Source: Psococerastis gibbosa (taxonomy: Eukaryota; Arthropoda; Insecta; Psocodea; Psocidae). From it: a DNA stretch of 64,000 nt. Made by a program: the position numbers and the translations under genes. The first letter of the stretch is position 1; each line of letters begins with the position of its first letter. Shown here in pieces: positions 34,831 to 45,925 of this stretch. The stretch is taken from the NCBI GenBank assembly GCA_963971405.1, contig OZ020489.1, forward strand, positions 42,300,510-42,364,509, in the 5' to 3' direction. Below the pieces are notes generated by a model. The model searched no databases. It was not told where the DNA came from and worked only from the letters and a program-made list of their open reading frames with translations.

Positions 34831-35712
34831 TCTATTGTATTCTATATTTTTAGTAAAAGACCACGTAGCTTTAAACAGAGACGCCAACTCCTTGAGTCTT
34901 CCACAATCAACTGAAGCAGTCTGTTTGTGTTTGTTAATAAATAATATAAAAAAAATGGGTGCTCTTGTTTAGCAATTGCATAGTTTAGAACCAGTGTTAT
35001 GGGTGTAGTAGAGGGTGAGTGAAACATTCTACTTTATATTATTATTAATTAATTAATATAATTATGATACTATGCACTCATGTATATAGTTGACCGCAAT
35101 TCTGTTAATTTTATTGATTTTGTTGTCTTTTTGTTATCCCGGTTATTATGTATATATATACTTTTGTTTTCAACTGGTCATTCTTGGGGGGCTGATCAGT
35201 CCTATTGTTGCTGGTATGAAGGGTTGCTCCCATCATGTTCTGGTAACCTTACTGAAAGTAGAATCCGACGGATACTGCGTCTTGTCATGCATTGGAATAT
35301 GATGCACACAAGCAGATCTATTGGAGCAAATGGGTTGGTGCGAGAACACAGAGTCTACAACTTTAGAAAATTGTACTCTATAGACCTGTCGCTGTCGCAC
35401 GGTTTTCCCCGAAAACCAACCCATTCGCTCTATTGACAGCAGCATTGTGCCTTTGTTTGTTAACCATAGCGCGTGACTGTATTGTCCGACAGATTCCGTT
35501 ACCAACTCAGTGTTGGTTTAGAGCGATGGATTGCAACGTTCCGAGAATGGCTTAGTTTCTTTTCTCTTGTGATTTCTGTACACAGTGTTGCCTTGGATTC
35601 TGTGCCTTGGTAACTCAAATACTATTTCTAAGTTATTGTTACTGCATTCGTTTCATTATTTTTATTTATTTCTTATTGGACATTATTGCCACACTGACTT
35701 TTTTTACGATTA

Positions 35713-35890
35713 CTAAGCCAACCTAGCGGAGTTGGGGCTCGTTTACACTCACCTAGGAACTTGAGGGACCGCCTGCTTTATATGTCCTCCGATCCATGCC
35801 CAAAACGTCTGGCAAATGTGGGACTCGCACTAACGACCTTACGGGTGAATGTCAAGAGTCCGTACCACTACTCTACTTGTCCTAACACTT
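35713..35890 (-). repeat. tRNA-derived SINE copy (minus)
   Basis: The minus strand carries a diverged head and box B (GTGCGAGTCC in place of GGTTCGAGTCC) and the body relics 'ggaggacatataaagcaggc'. The tail is 'ccccaactccgctaggttgg'. The degraded box B suggests an old copy. Confidence 0.65.
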
Positions 35891-36003
35891 ACCTATTAGA
35901 ATAAAACCTCTAGAATATGAATATATTTATCTTCTGCCTTTCACTTTTAAGAAGCAAATACTTTTTTTAAATACCAATTCTGCAGTATATAGCGCGAGGA
36001 ATG

Positions 36004-36090
36004 CTTTAGCTCAGTTTGTTGTAGGGAAATTCATTATGAACAGTGAGGCCTGGGTTCGAGATACAGCGGGAGAAGACAAATTTTCCATCG
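36004..36090 (+). repeat. tRNA-like SINE fragment
   Basis: 'gctttagctcagtttg' (box A-like) and 'gcctgggttcgagat' (box B-like) are about 35 bases apart. The ends do not pair as an acceptor stem, so this is a SINE relic and not a tRNA gene. From here to 37330 I see no other feature. Confidence 0.35.
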
Positions 36091-37352
36091 GTCTTGAATT
36101 TACCGAACCCTGCTGTAGATGAAAACTTTAACTGCCGGTTATATTGCTGATTGCAATATCCCAAACAATACAGTGGTCCTTAATAATATTAATAATAATT
36201 CGTGTATATTCTTAATTTTTTTTACATCCGTGAACAAAAGCTGACGGGCCCCATTTGTCCTGAAACCTTAATGTTTTTCCACTTTGCTTTTATTACTTTT
36301 AACCGAATCTACTTACTATTGTGTATTCTTATGTTAATAATCAATTCTATGGTCCCTGTCATTTCTGAAAAAAAATAAGGTTTTTTAGCCCTAATGAAAC
36401 GAATGCTATTTAACGAATGTATTGTAAAATCTATAAGCTACTAAAATCTTTCAAATAGGTTAAGATGAACGATGGTAATATTGTAACATGGATGTAACAA
36501 TACTATTCAAAATGGAGCTTACCCCTTCAAATGTAATCTAAAGATAATTTATTAATACGAATCCTTTATTTTGGTACTTTTCTGTCAAATGTTTTTTCTG
36601 GTCTTGCACGTTAAAAATCTAAAAAAAATTGGAGTAGTTTTAGTCTGAATTTCATAACTTAAACCATTCGGAGTCATAGAAAACATAGTAATCTCTCTCT
36701 CTGTCTTACAGATTATGTTACGTAGATTACGTTTAAGGTGACAAAGTACATAAGCTTATCATAAGACAAGAGTGCCTGGTTTTAGTCACCCAACTGCCCA
36801 AGTCATATCATACCGACGAGATATTTATATATTAATCTGTTTATAGCTGCCTCTCTTGGCACACAAAGAATTATTGCAGTTACACCCACACACAAAACAG
36901 CTTAAAATAAATAAATATTGGTAATTATTTTAAGTTGTAAATAATCACTCACATTAAAAGTTAACGTACCCTGCCCAGCCCAATATCCAACCCCTAATGA
37001 CTGTAAGAAAGAGAAAGAGTTCCTATTTTACTTATCCTTAGGGAAAAAAAATACCCCCAGATGGTCAAATTTATGAAATTGAGACTGCAGTAGTCTTGGT
37101 TTGCCTTATAAACTCAACATAGGCATCGTCAGTCTATGGATCATAGTTCAACTTGTTTTTAGTGGATTTGACGTCATTTGCCTGTGATTTATAAAAAGAC
37201 TGCTGGGTTATGTTGCCCCTCACTATGGAAATGGGCTTCTATTAATCTGTCCCGTTGACACACCCAACTAGAAAAGGGAGGGATAACCAAAACCCTATCT
37301 TTTTGTAGATTTATAAGGTAATTAGCGGCCCCATGCGAACATGCGCAGAATT

Positions 37353-37620
37353 TCACAACGCTCGTTGTAATAGCAATTGCATTAAATCTTCTTCCTCTTT
37401 CCTCTTAGTGCCGTGTAGGAGGGTCGTCCGTACCCATTTCTTTAAGTTGCCCCGTTCGGACGCTAACGCCTTGAGCTCGGCCAATGTTTTCCCTCTTGCT
37501 CCTGCGAGTTGTTCAATCCTTCCCTCGAGGGTTGTCCTCGGTCTGCCGATGCGTCTTCTACCTTGTGGCCTTGTTTCCGCCGACCTCCAAGTGGTCCTAT
37601 TCTCGCCCATGAATTAAATC
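37353..37620 (-). pseudogene. LINE 3' remnant related to 1727-2260
   Basis: The minus strand encodes TWRSAETRPQGRRRIGRPRT, then EGRIEQLAGARGKTLAE, the same tail as at 1727-2260. It is truncated upstream. It lies between the two tramtrack terminal exons. Confidence 0.5.
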
Positions 37621-38484
37621 TGAAGCATTTAAATAGGACATGCACATGTTTGTCGTATTCCTGAGGTTCTAAGAAAAGTGTAGACACTCCATATATGTGT
37701 AGTTTCGCCCAGTGGCCTTAGCGGCCTAATACAGGTGGGATGACGTCATTTGCTATCAAAACATGTTATTGTAATATCATCACCTAAAGTTATACTGCGC
37801 AAATTACAATTTAGTAAAAGTAAACTAGTAGCACTGGTTAAGGCAGGGATTTCCATTTTTATTTTTTTTTTTTATTTTTTTTTTGTAAACAAAGCAAACA
37901 TTGACATTTTCGAATGAACTAATTAATTCCTCGTTTCACAGCTGCAAAGAAAATGGTGTTATGAAAAATTTGTTAAAAAATAGCTTTCTAAAATTGCAGA
38001 CTATGTACTATTCTATAAAATTGACTTAGCGCACTTGATTGTTTTGTTTTTTTCTAGAGTAATAATGATTCAGGTGTGAAGGTGCAAATTTACTACGAAA
38101 GCCTTTATTTTAGTGAATTTTTCAATAGGCAGTGAAACTAGGTACTAATTTTTTAGCCAGAAATACCCAGGCGTGGTTTTGTTCACAAAATATTTAGAAA
38201 TCTCCGTCTGAATAAGTTTTACCCCGGTGAATAAACCAGTGAGTTTAGTTTTAATTTTCTTTATATATAGTCATTTAAGTAGTCTTAAACTAGTGCAATA
38301 TTCTCTATTATCTTATTCTTGTAGCCTACATTTAAAGATTTCAATATTAACAGTCGTTACTCAGCCCAATTGGCATAGAACTGGACTCGGAGCTGATTTC
38401 TTGGGTTCGAGATAAATCGATTACGTTTTCGGAAGGTCTCGGCCTTCACTTTTTCAGTCGGGGTAAAAGGCGACTGCCGAGTAT

Positions 38485-38680
38485 GTTTTTAACCATAGCC
38501 GTGCCGCCCAGGGGGGTGGTCCATGGGGTGCGGCCACCGCCCCCCCCCCCCGAAATACATTTTTGTATGTAAACCTGTATGGTTTGATGAATTTATCCAT
38601 TAATTCATTAATAAATTACGTTAAAAAAGAAATTGGAACCCCCCCCCCCCCCGAAATTAAAACCTGGGCACGGCCTTGTT
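38485..38680. mobile_element. hAT-like MITE with G/C runs, diverged
   Basis: The left end 'agccgtgccgcccagg' and right end 'cctgggcacggcctt' are partly complementary, with G/C runs just inside each. It is the same general family as 9317-9498 and 38774-38949. No clear target duplication is visible. Confidence 0.5.
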
Positions 38681-38773
38681 TTAAACCGTAATATCCCTAA
38701 TAATGCCATGAAGGAAAGGGAAACTCTGCCAGTCCTCAAGTCTGAATCTTATTATTATTTTTATCTACCCAAG

Positions 38774-38949
38774 CAAGGCCGTAGCCAAGGGGGGGGGGTT
38801 CATGGTGGTTTAACCCCCCCCCCCCCCCCCAATGAAATGGCTTGATACTAGATAGAATCGGATTTTGAGAGGAAAAATAAAAATTACTATGTAATATCCA
38901 AATAAATTTCTGAAACCCTACCCGAAAAAAAATCCTGGGTACGGCCTTG
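38774..38949. mobile_element. hAT-like MITE, inverted relative of 7868-8056
   Basis: Termini CAAGGCCGTAGCCAAGG and ...GGTACGGCCTTG. Inside, 'tactagatagaatcggattt' is the complement of the matching piece at 7868-8056. The flanks TACCCAAG and CACCCATG agree at 6 of 8 bases, so the 8-bp duplication is probably old and mutated. Confidence 0.7.
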
Positions 38950-40077
38950 CACCCATGTGTTGTTTGTCTGTTGTGGACATGTTGCCGACCCCATACAGTG
39001 ATTTTGACTTTGCTCGTAATTTATTTGGTCTTTTTTTGTAACTTACCAATGACCTACAGTGATACTGTCCATTTATCTCATTGGATTCGTATTAATGAAA
39101 TCCCATATTACCGTTATTCCATACTGTTGTTTCATGTTATTTTCTGGGTGTACCTGGTTGACCCATTTTAATGACGCCTGGCGCAGCATTTTGATGCATT
39201 GCAGTGTTGTATGCATTCGCAACTATTCTTCTTAGACGCCCCTAGAATTATAAACATGACTTTTACATAAGAGTAGTTTACACACAAGCTTATTAGCCAC
39301 TTTATAAATTCAAATTTCCACATTGTAAAATATTACCTTATGCAATATGTAGCTTTGTTTTGTTAAGGAACAGATTTCAAAATATTTTGTAATCTAAGAA
39401 TGGTCGTGTATTTTTGACGGAATTAGTTAACGTTTTGACAGCCGCAAAGATATGCAAGTGGTCAAATGAAAAATAAAAAGTTCGTAAAAAAACATTCAGG
39501 TTTTCCCTAAAATCTGTCTATTTCCCATACAATATCAAATCTGCTTAATGCACTTTATGATGTTTTTATGAAGTACTCATATTTGAGATGAGACCATTTA
39601 AATTTCCTATGGGAGCTTTTTTTTTTTAATTTTTCATCTGACCGCTGCCATATCCTTTCCACTGTGGAATGAGTAATTAATCAACTTCTTCAAAAATACA
39701 AAAAACATTCCTTGGGTATCATATATTTTGAAATATGTCACTCAAGAGCCAACCCGAAGAGGAAAAACCTTATGGGTGTAAAAAGATAATCACCAGAAAT
39801 ATGGGTCGTACATACAGCAATAAATAAGGAGTCATTTAAAGTAGAAGAAATGTTTCTCTATATCTTAATAATAAATAAATAAATATATATTTCTGTTGAA
39901 TAATACAATCAAGTAATCGACAAGGAAGTATATAGTAAAATCGTCAAAATTAGGTAGTTCTGTCATTATCATTGTGCTAGTGCCTCAGTGACAGTGTAGA
40001 AAGCTTTCTCTAAGCAATTTAGGGATGATAGTATTAATAGTAAATAAATAAGGAATTTTATTGTTTCTATTACTAAG

Positions 40078-40245
40078 CCAACCTAGCGGAGTTAGGGCTC
40101 TCTTACACTCAACTAGGAAGGCCTGGGACCGCCTGCTTTACATGCCCTCCGAAGCATGGCCAGAAAATGTAGCCAGTGTGGGACTCGAACCAACAACCTT
40201 TCGGGTGAGAGTCAGAGTCCGTACCACTACTTGTCTTGTATGTTG
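40078..40245 (-). repeat. tRNA-derived SINE copy (minus), well preserved
   Basis: The minus strand has box B GGTTCGAGTCC, then 'gcttcggagggcatgtaaag' and 'gcaggcggtcccaggccttc'. It ends in 'ccctaactccgctaggttgg'. It is nearly identical to the + strand copies at 26769 and 43077. Confidence 0.85.
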
Positions 40246-40275
40246 GTGTACATTGTGTGGCGGCCACTAACACCG

Positions 40276-40450
40276 ACCGACCACAGTTATTGAACTTGAT
40301 TTGGCAAAAATAACTGATGGTGTCCGAGTCAAAAAAAGTTCCAAAACTGTGGCCAACTAATTACTAGTCACGGCCACATATGAATCGAAATGTAGAGGAC
40401 CATTTCATGGACTTTATGACACCTCATTTATGGCGCTACGAATCGTATTT
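40276..40450. repeat. Repeat with a GGCCACAG hairpin, copy 1
   Basis: 'gaccacagttattgaac' pairs with 'gttccaaaactgtggcc' across a ~50 base loop. It is followed by 'tcacggccacatatgaatcg' and 'aaatgtagaggaccatttc'. The same layout recurs at 51168-51320, and the MITE at 9317-9498 sits inside a third copy. Confidence 0.65.
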
Positions 40451-41814
40451 CCTGTAAAATTGGATTTCATTTTTAAAAAGTGGACTGTCGGGGTGTCCGT
40501 TTGTCTCATTAGATATAGCTAGGTCGGAGACAGAAAATAATTTAAGCAGCACCGCGAAACAAATTTACCGTGAGGACGCTGCATCGTAAATTGTTTTTGT
40601 TCCGTTGCTTAGTATCTGTCTCGGACATAGTCAACTAACAATCATTCTCCTACTATAGTCCAAGATTTCAACAAGCCTTTAAAATTGCGACACATATCAA
40701 CATGTATTTGATTTGATTTAGTTTATATCCACGTAGCTTCTTTTAATGTTCTATGTAGGAGAGATGGGACATTCGCTCGCGCCTAAAATGTCTGTGGCAG
40801 CCTGCCATGTGTTTTCAATGGCCGGTAGTTCCAGAAATTTAAAAAAAAATATTTTTGGCGGGGGGAACGAATGTCCAATCTCCCCTATATAGAGCTCTAG
40901 TTTCTTTCACCAGGGTTCAAAAGTCTATTATTATAATACATTATCTATTCTACTACGTTATAACGTCTTGGTTGAAAGCATGTATCAGTGCGAACTATAT
41001 ATAAAATGCGTGTAAGCTCCAAAACTGTGCAATGATACCCTAATTTGTAAATAGCTATTAATTTTTATTGTAAATTATAATAGATTCTAGTAACTAAAAA
41101 TTGGAAAATTAATAAAATTGTAGATGATTTTGATTGGGTAGATAAATAATTTTTTTTTTTTAAAGATGGGGTGAACCACATTTATATTACTAAATAACGG
41201 AAATAGCTATTTAGATATTCCCACTGTTAGATGCTTTATTTTCATGGTACCCGCGGGGTGCCGAGTAGCTTTATTTTTTAAAAAAAAGGCGCACTTCTAA
41301 TTTTTGTAGGATGGCAACAATGTTTGGCCAAATTGTAATTTTTGGGTTGCAGTGTCCGAGAGAAGTAAATAACTTGGCTTGTTTTTGTGTCTTTTTATTT
41401 GAATAATGTCTTCTTCTGCAGCCCTATTATAGCGATTTGCGATTAATGTAACCCCGCGGTTTATTCAATTGTTTTAAACAAGGGAGTGTAAAATGCGCGG
41501 GGTATTCCAATTGCTAAACAAATCCTCGGCTATATTTTTGGTGAGTTTTCAATTTTTTTCTCCCTTAGATGTATTATAATAATTAATATTTGTTTTATAT
41601 TTCAAAATTTTACCTGTACATTTTAATGTTTATTAGTATTTCCTTCAATTATATAACAATACAAACATTCTCTTGTATTCCAATAATCTATTAATTTGAA
41701 TTTCCCGAGCATATTTTAACACCGTCACGTGAGACCTCACTAATGCGGTATTTAAAAATAAACCCCTGTGTTACGTTAATCCAAAATCACCGTAATAGGG
41801 CTGATGGAGTTTGA

Positions 41815-42003
41815 ATCTATCGATTGGTTTGCAGCGAATGTTTCAATCGCCTTGTCTATCTTGTGCGTTTAGTACATTATAGGTGTCGCATCATAGCTCC
41901 TTCGTGACATCATCCAGGTACCCCGTCGTCCTCTTGAATTGGTGCCTTTGACCATACCCTCAATGATGTTCTTGAATTATGAATTATGTAGACTGTCTAC
42001 CTA
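41815..42003 (-). pseudogene. LINE 3' remnant, minus relative of 11520-11940
   Basis: The complement of 'gtaccccgtcgtcctcttga' and 'ttggtgcctttgaccatacc' matches the 'gaggatgacggaggaagg' and 'ggtgaaaggcaccaattc' region at 11600. It ends exactly at the target site of the composite foldback at 42007. Confidence 0.55.
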
Positions 42004-42006
42004 TAA

Positions 42007-42382
42007 GGTGCCCATTCCATTGACCGGCTAGGGCTATTTCCAAAAACGGTGACGTGGTAGCAGACATTCAAGACTTAGGTGGCGTTTCCACCGACCTCGC
42101 ATTGCAGAATTGACAGAAAGGTTTATTTTCCTCTATACTATAGTTAAAATTGATCAATGATCATACAGTAAAATCACAAACTAAAATTAAAAAATGGCGT
42201 CATGGGATATGTTAAGTACAAACATTTTTATAGATTTCTACAAAAAGAAAAATTCTAATTTCCGTCAATGTCATTTGCATTCTGCAATGCGAGGTCGGTG
42301 GAAACGACACCTAAGTCTTGAATGTCTGCTACCACGTCACTGTTTTTGGAAATAGCCCTAGCCGGTCAATGGAATGGGCGCC
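42007..42382. mobile_element. Composite foldback element, copy 1 (376 bp)
   Basis: The ends are GGTGCCCATTCCATTGACCGG and complement, flanked by TAA on both sides. The outer arms run through the family core 'gacgtggtagcagacatt'. At the centre, where a simple hairpin would turn, a second inverted pair starts: 'ggtggcgtttccaccgacc' and its complement, bounded by TA on each side. An AT-rich spacer of ~190 bp separates the inner arms. The second copy is at 42486-42877. Confidence 0.88.
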
Positions 42383-42485
42383 TAAGTATAAGGCCTGATT
42401 TATAGAATACTTCAGAATACATAACCTTCGCATAAGCCGTGGCGGTAGCATCCATAAGAAAATTTGAGGATTTATAATGAACTTG

Positions 42486-42877
42486 GGCGCCCATTCCACC
42501 GACCGGCTAGGGCTATTTACAAAAACGGTGACGTGGTAGCAGACATTCAAGACTTAGGTGGCGTTTCCATCGACCTCGCATTGCGGAATGCAAATGACAT
42601 TGACGGAAATTAGAATTTTTCTTTTTATAGAAATCTATTAAAATGTTTGTACTTAACATATCCCATGACGCCATTTTTTAATTTTAGTTTGTTTTAATTT
42701 TAGTTTGTGATTTTACTGTATGATCATTGATCAATTTTAACTATTGCATAGAGGAAAATAAACATTTCCGTCAATTCTGCAATGCGAGGTCGGTGGAAAC
42801 CCCGCCTAAGTCTTGAATGTCTGCTACCACGTCACCGTTTTTGTAAATAGCCCTAGCCGGTCGGTGGAATGGGCGCC
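42486..42877. mobile_element. Composite foldback element, copy 2 (392 bp, opposite orientation)
   Basis: The ends are GGCGCCCATTCCACCGACCGG and complement, flanked by TTG on both sides. It has the same outer arms and inner inverted pair as copy 1, but the central spacer is in the opposite orientation. The inner right end reads GGAAACCCCGCC, the terminus of the short foldbacks at 22638 and 50853. The gap between copies 1 and 2 is about 100 bp. Confidence 0.88.
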
Positions 42878-43076
42878 TTGGTTGGAAACAAGCCCACCCA
42901 CCTGACCGGGCAGGTAATCTTGTCGCACCTTTACAAAATAGTGTTAACAACCTACTCCAGTTGTTGGGATTTTTTAAGGCTAAGCATTGGTGGGGCACCT
43001 TCAACCCTGTTGACCATTGTCCACTAATGGACTTCGCTTAAGACCACCCATTAGGCCATTGCACGGTCAAGACAAT

Positions 43077-43262
43077 ATGTAGAGTAGTGGTACGGACTCT
43101 GAATTTCACCTGATAGGTTGTTGGTTCGAGTCCAGCACTTCCTACATTTTCTGGTCATGCTTCGGAGGGCATGTAAAGCAGGCGGCCCCGGGCCTTCCTA
43201 GTTGAGTGTAAGAGATGGCTTTATAACCCTAACTCCGCTAGGTTGGCTTAGTCATAGAAGAA
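43077..43262 (+). repeat. tRNA-derived SINE, full copy
   Basis: The head is 'tgtagagtagtggtacggac' with box B GGTTCGAGTCC. The body 'gcttcggagggcatgtaaag' is followed by 'ccctaactccgctaggttgg' and an A-rich tail. It is one of the two most complete copies. Confidence 0.87.
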
Positions 43263-43269
43263 AAAAAAG

Positions 43270-44760
43270 TCCATATTTATTTAATTATCTGAATGGAGCT
43301 AACGAAAGAAAGTTAAAACCTGGAAACTTGTTAAACGTTATTGATAAGGTGTACGGCCGCGGCAACTTTCCTAGCGAATGATTCCTATACTAAATATTGT
43401 GTCAAGTATCAGTGTTAGAGGTTTATGCAAGACGTAGGCTATCTAACCTTTACCCTAGCAGACTCCATCCAGCGCATACCGTACGATCAAGGGGAGGGGG
43501 CAGGTGGGGTAGCTGCCCCTCCCAAAAGTTAGTAAATCTATTGTTAATTTATTACGCTCGAATTTAATCGAAGCTACAACAAATGTTTCTTCTACCCCCT
43601 CCCCGAATGGGCTGGATCCGTTCCTGTGATAGTTGCACAGAAAGCAAATTGTCTTTATTTTTATATTCGGCGAATTTTGGCCTTATTTAACCTTACAATT
43701 GAAGGAAGAAGAAATCAGATTTTTCATAGAAGGTGTAATAACCCACACTTTCACCGAAATATTTTTCTATGTGAGTTCTAGTGACTTCAAATACAGGCCC
43801 ATGTTTATTTATTTATTGACTTTTGAGAGAAAAACTAAAATAAGACATAATAAGCCTGCTATCACAGCGAAGTTAATGCCAAGCGGCTCTCTTACGCTCT
43901 ACTGGGATGATTGAGGCATAGGACAAGACCTTAGCTCATTCATTTTATTAAAGGGATAATTTTTTAGAGCTGTCTTTCTAAACATCTTTTAGTTACTGTA
44001 TTTTATTTATTATTAATAAGGAAAGGTAGGCTATCCTGAGGACAGCAGCCCGGGCTGTGGTCAAATTGAATTAATAGAGTTTTGGGATGGGGTTGTCTCC
44101 ATAGGTGCCTAGCCTAGGGAATGTTATGGTATTCTGTGGGCCCAACGTAGCTGTTTTTAATGTCGGTATCAAATTATGCTAAATATTGTGCATCCCTGTA
44201 CATTAATGAAGAGTGGGAGATACAGTTTAAGCCTGTAGCAAGATAAGATAAGTAGGTAAGATAAATTAGAAGCAAGTGTCAAATATTCAGCTCCCTGAAC
44301 ATTGGGTTTGGCCGTATATAAACTTGAAGAGGGCTATTAAAATAAAGAACTAATTCTCTTTTCATGAAACACCATTTCTCTTTTATTTTCTTCTATTTTC
44401 TATTATTATTATCTAGCGCATTATACATTAGAACACTTTCAAGTAGCTTTGGCGCGATTCTTCACAGCAAGATCCTCCTTTCCAGGAAGCAGCCCGATTG
44501 TCTCTAGAATCTCGAAATCTATCGATTAGTTTGTCCACAAATCGATGCCCATACATTTGGTACAAAATTCACTTTTTTAGTTCCTGCTGATTCTGTTGAA
44601 TTCTCGAAATCCAAAAACTATTGTACGGTATAAAATTTTTAATTCTTGAAGTGTTATTCGTAGTTTGTCTTTCTCTCGTATTGCAAGCTCTTGCAGGGAC
44701 ATTTTGAATCTATGAATCTGTCTGGAGGCTAATGTTCCATCCTCATTCTTCTTGTTGCAG
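43270..44760. other. Intron upstream of ttk exon B; one G/C-run MITE near 43470-43626
   Basis: At 43470-43626, 'aaggggagggggcaggtggg' on the left and 'ctccccgaatgggctggatccgt' on the right are the ends of the same MITE type as 62391-62560, in reverse. The rest is AT-rich, ending in the pyrimidine-rich acceptor of exon B. Confidence 0.5.
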
Positions 44761-45509
44761 ACCCGCCCACTGTCAAACAGGAACCGCAAGACGACGAAGA
44801 CACCACCAGCATGTCCCCGACACCGCAAACCCCCACAGACGACCCCATCAAAACCGAACACGTCCCCACCGGCTTCCACTTCCTGACCGAGGAGGGTTAC
44901 AGCGAGCGCGATAGCATCAACGAAATCATCGACAATCTTCCAAAGACGCGCTCTGACCTCCTCGAGTACCTCGTTCAAACAGATGGCTCGGTCGTCTGTA
45001 AATGGTGCGGTGAGGTGCTACCCTCACGGACGCACTGGTACCGCCACAAGTACAAGCTACATGTCCCTGCAGCTGGCTTACCGGCTGGCCTATCCAAGTG
45101 TCTAAAGTGTAATACGTTCTTCAAGAGCCGGAAAGGATACATAGGGCATTGTGTCGCCAGGCATGGCAGTGTGGAGGAAGCGGAGCGTGAAGAAGAGGAA
45201 GAAGTTGTTACGAAGACTGAAGTAGAGGAAGACGAAGATGTGGAGAATGTGTCGGTTAATACGGACGTCGCCAAGCCGACGAAGGCTAGTAGTGAGTATG
45301 GTGGTCGGCGGAAGAGGTCACTTAAAGACGAGATGAAGGAGGACTATATTAGGCAGAGGGAGCGTGAGGAGAAGCTCGTTGCGGATATTATAGCAAAGGT
45401 GAAGCGGGAGTGTGAGGCGCAGAGTATTACGATGTGCCGGAGAGGTTATTCGCGAAGGTCGACGGTGATGACGTCGTTTAAGGAGTACGATAAGCGGAAA
45501 GTGCCCTGA
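44761..45509 (+). CDS. ttk: tramtrack terminal zinc-finger exon B
   Basis: Acceptor TTGTTGCAG/ACC, entered in phase 1, and ending at TGA 45507. It encodes DPPTVKQEPQDDEDTTSM, then DPIKTEHVP; both VKQE and IKTE fit the SUMO consensus. After a linker come two canonical C2H2 fingers with x12 and x4 spacing: CKWCGEVLPSRTHWYRHKYK then LH, and CLKCNTFFKSRKGYIGHCVA then RH. A Glu-rich segment follows, then a basic stretch and a helical-looking repeat (EEKLVADIIAKVKRECEAQ). I assign it to ttk because strand, phase and two-finger layout match exon A and no other promoter or start is evident. It could belong to an unrelated gene with its own 5' exons. In-frame coding-like sequence continues after the stop. 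Confidence 0.8.
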
Positions 45510-45925
45510 GAACGGCCGTGTGGGGATAGGGAGGACGAGGAGAAGCTGGTGCAGGACATTATTGCCAAGGTGAAGATGGAATGCCAGCAGAGTTTCCCAC
45601 CCCACACTGAATGATTGTAGTTTGGACAGTTGAGCGGCTGAGATGTTGGCTATACTGTCGATTGTACATGTGACGCAGAGTAATACGATGTGCCGGAGAG
45701 GTTGTTGACGTCGTTTGAGGAGTACGATAAGCGGAAAGCATCCTGAAAACGGCCGTGTGGGACGATGAGAAGCAGGGCTTTGTTGCCAAGGTGAAAATAG
45801 AATGCCAGCAGATTATCCCTCCCCACACTGAATGATTGTAATATGAACGGCTGAGCAGCTGAGATGTCGGCTACTGTCGTTTGTGCATGTGACACAGAAT
45901 GTAACGATGCATAGGAGGGGAAAGG
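45419..45925 (+). repeat. Tandem duplication of the 3' end of ttk exon B
   Basis: Unit A (45419-45674) starts inside the coding sequence at 'gcagagtattacgatgtgcc' and runs past the stop. Unit B (45675-45894) repeats it with deletions: 'gcagagtaatacgatgtgcc', 'gagtacgataagcggaaag', 'aacggccgtgtggg', 'cccacactgaatgattgta'. A third unit begins at 45895 and fades after about 30 bases. Both complete units carry TGA at the matching position (cctga). Unit B has no open frame of its own worth the name. Confidence 0.88.

Larger units (their letters stand above)
38950..41800. other. Intronic DNA between alternative ttk ends; few features
   Basis: It contains one SINE (40078) and one repeat copy (40276). 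The 74-codon frame at 38947 has no recognised domain. Elsewhere the sequence is AT-rich without structure I can name. Confidence 0.5.

Noticed and set aside
35080..35505. Overlapping open frames near 35.1-35.5 kb, one with VESDGYCVLSCIG resembling an OTU-protease start
   Set aside because: The similarity covers only about a dozen residues. The catalytic His region is missing and stops follow at once, so it is at most an untraceable relic.
44577..44978. 133-codon minus-strand frame overlapping ttk exon B
   Set aside because: It is the antisense shadow of a GC-rich coding exon and continues into an intron without support.
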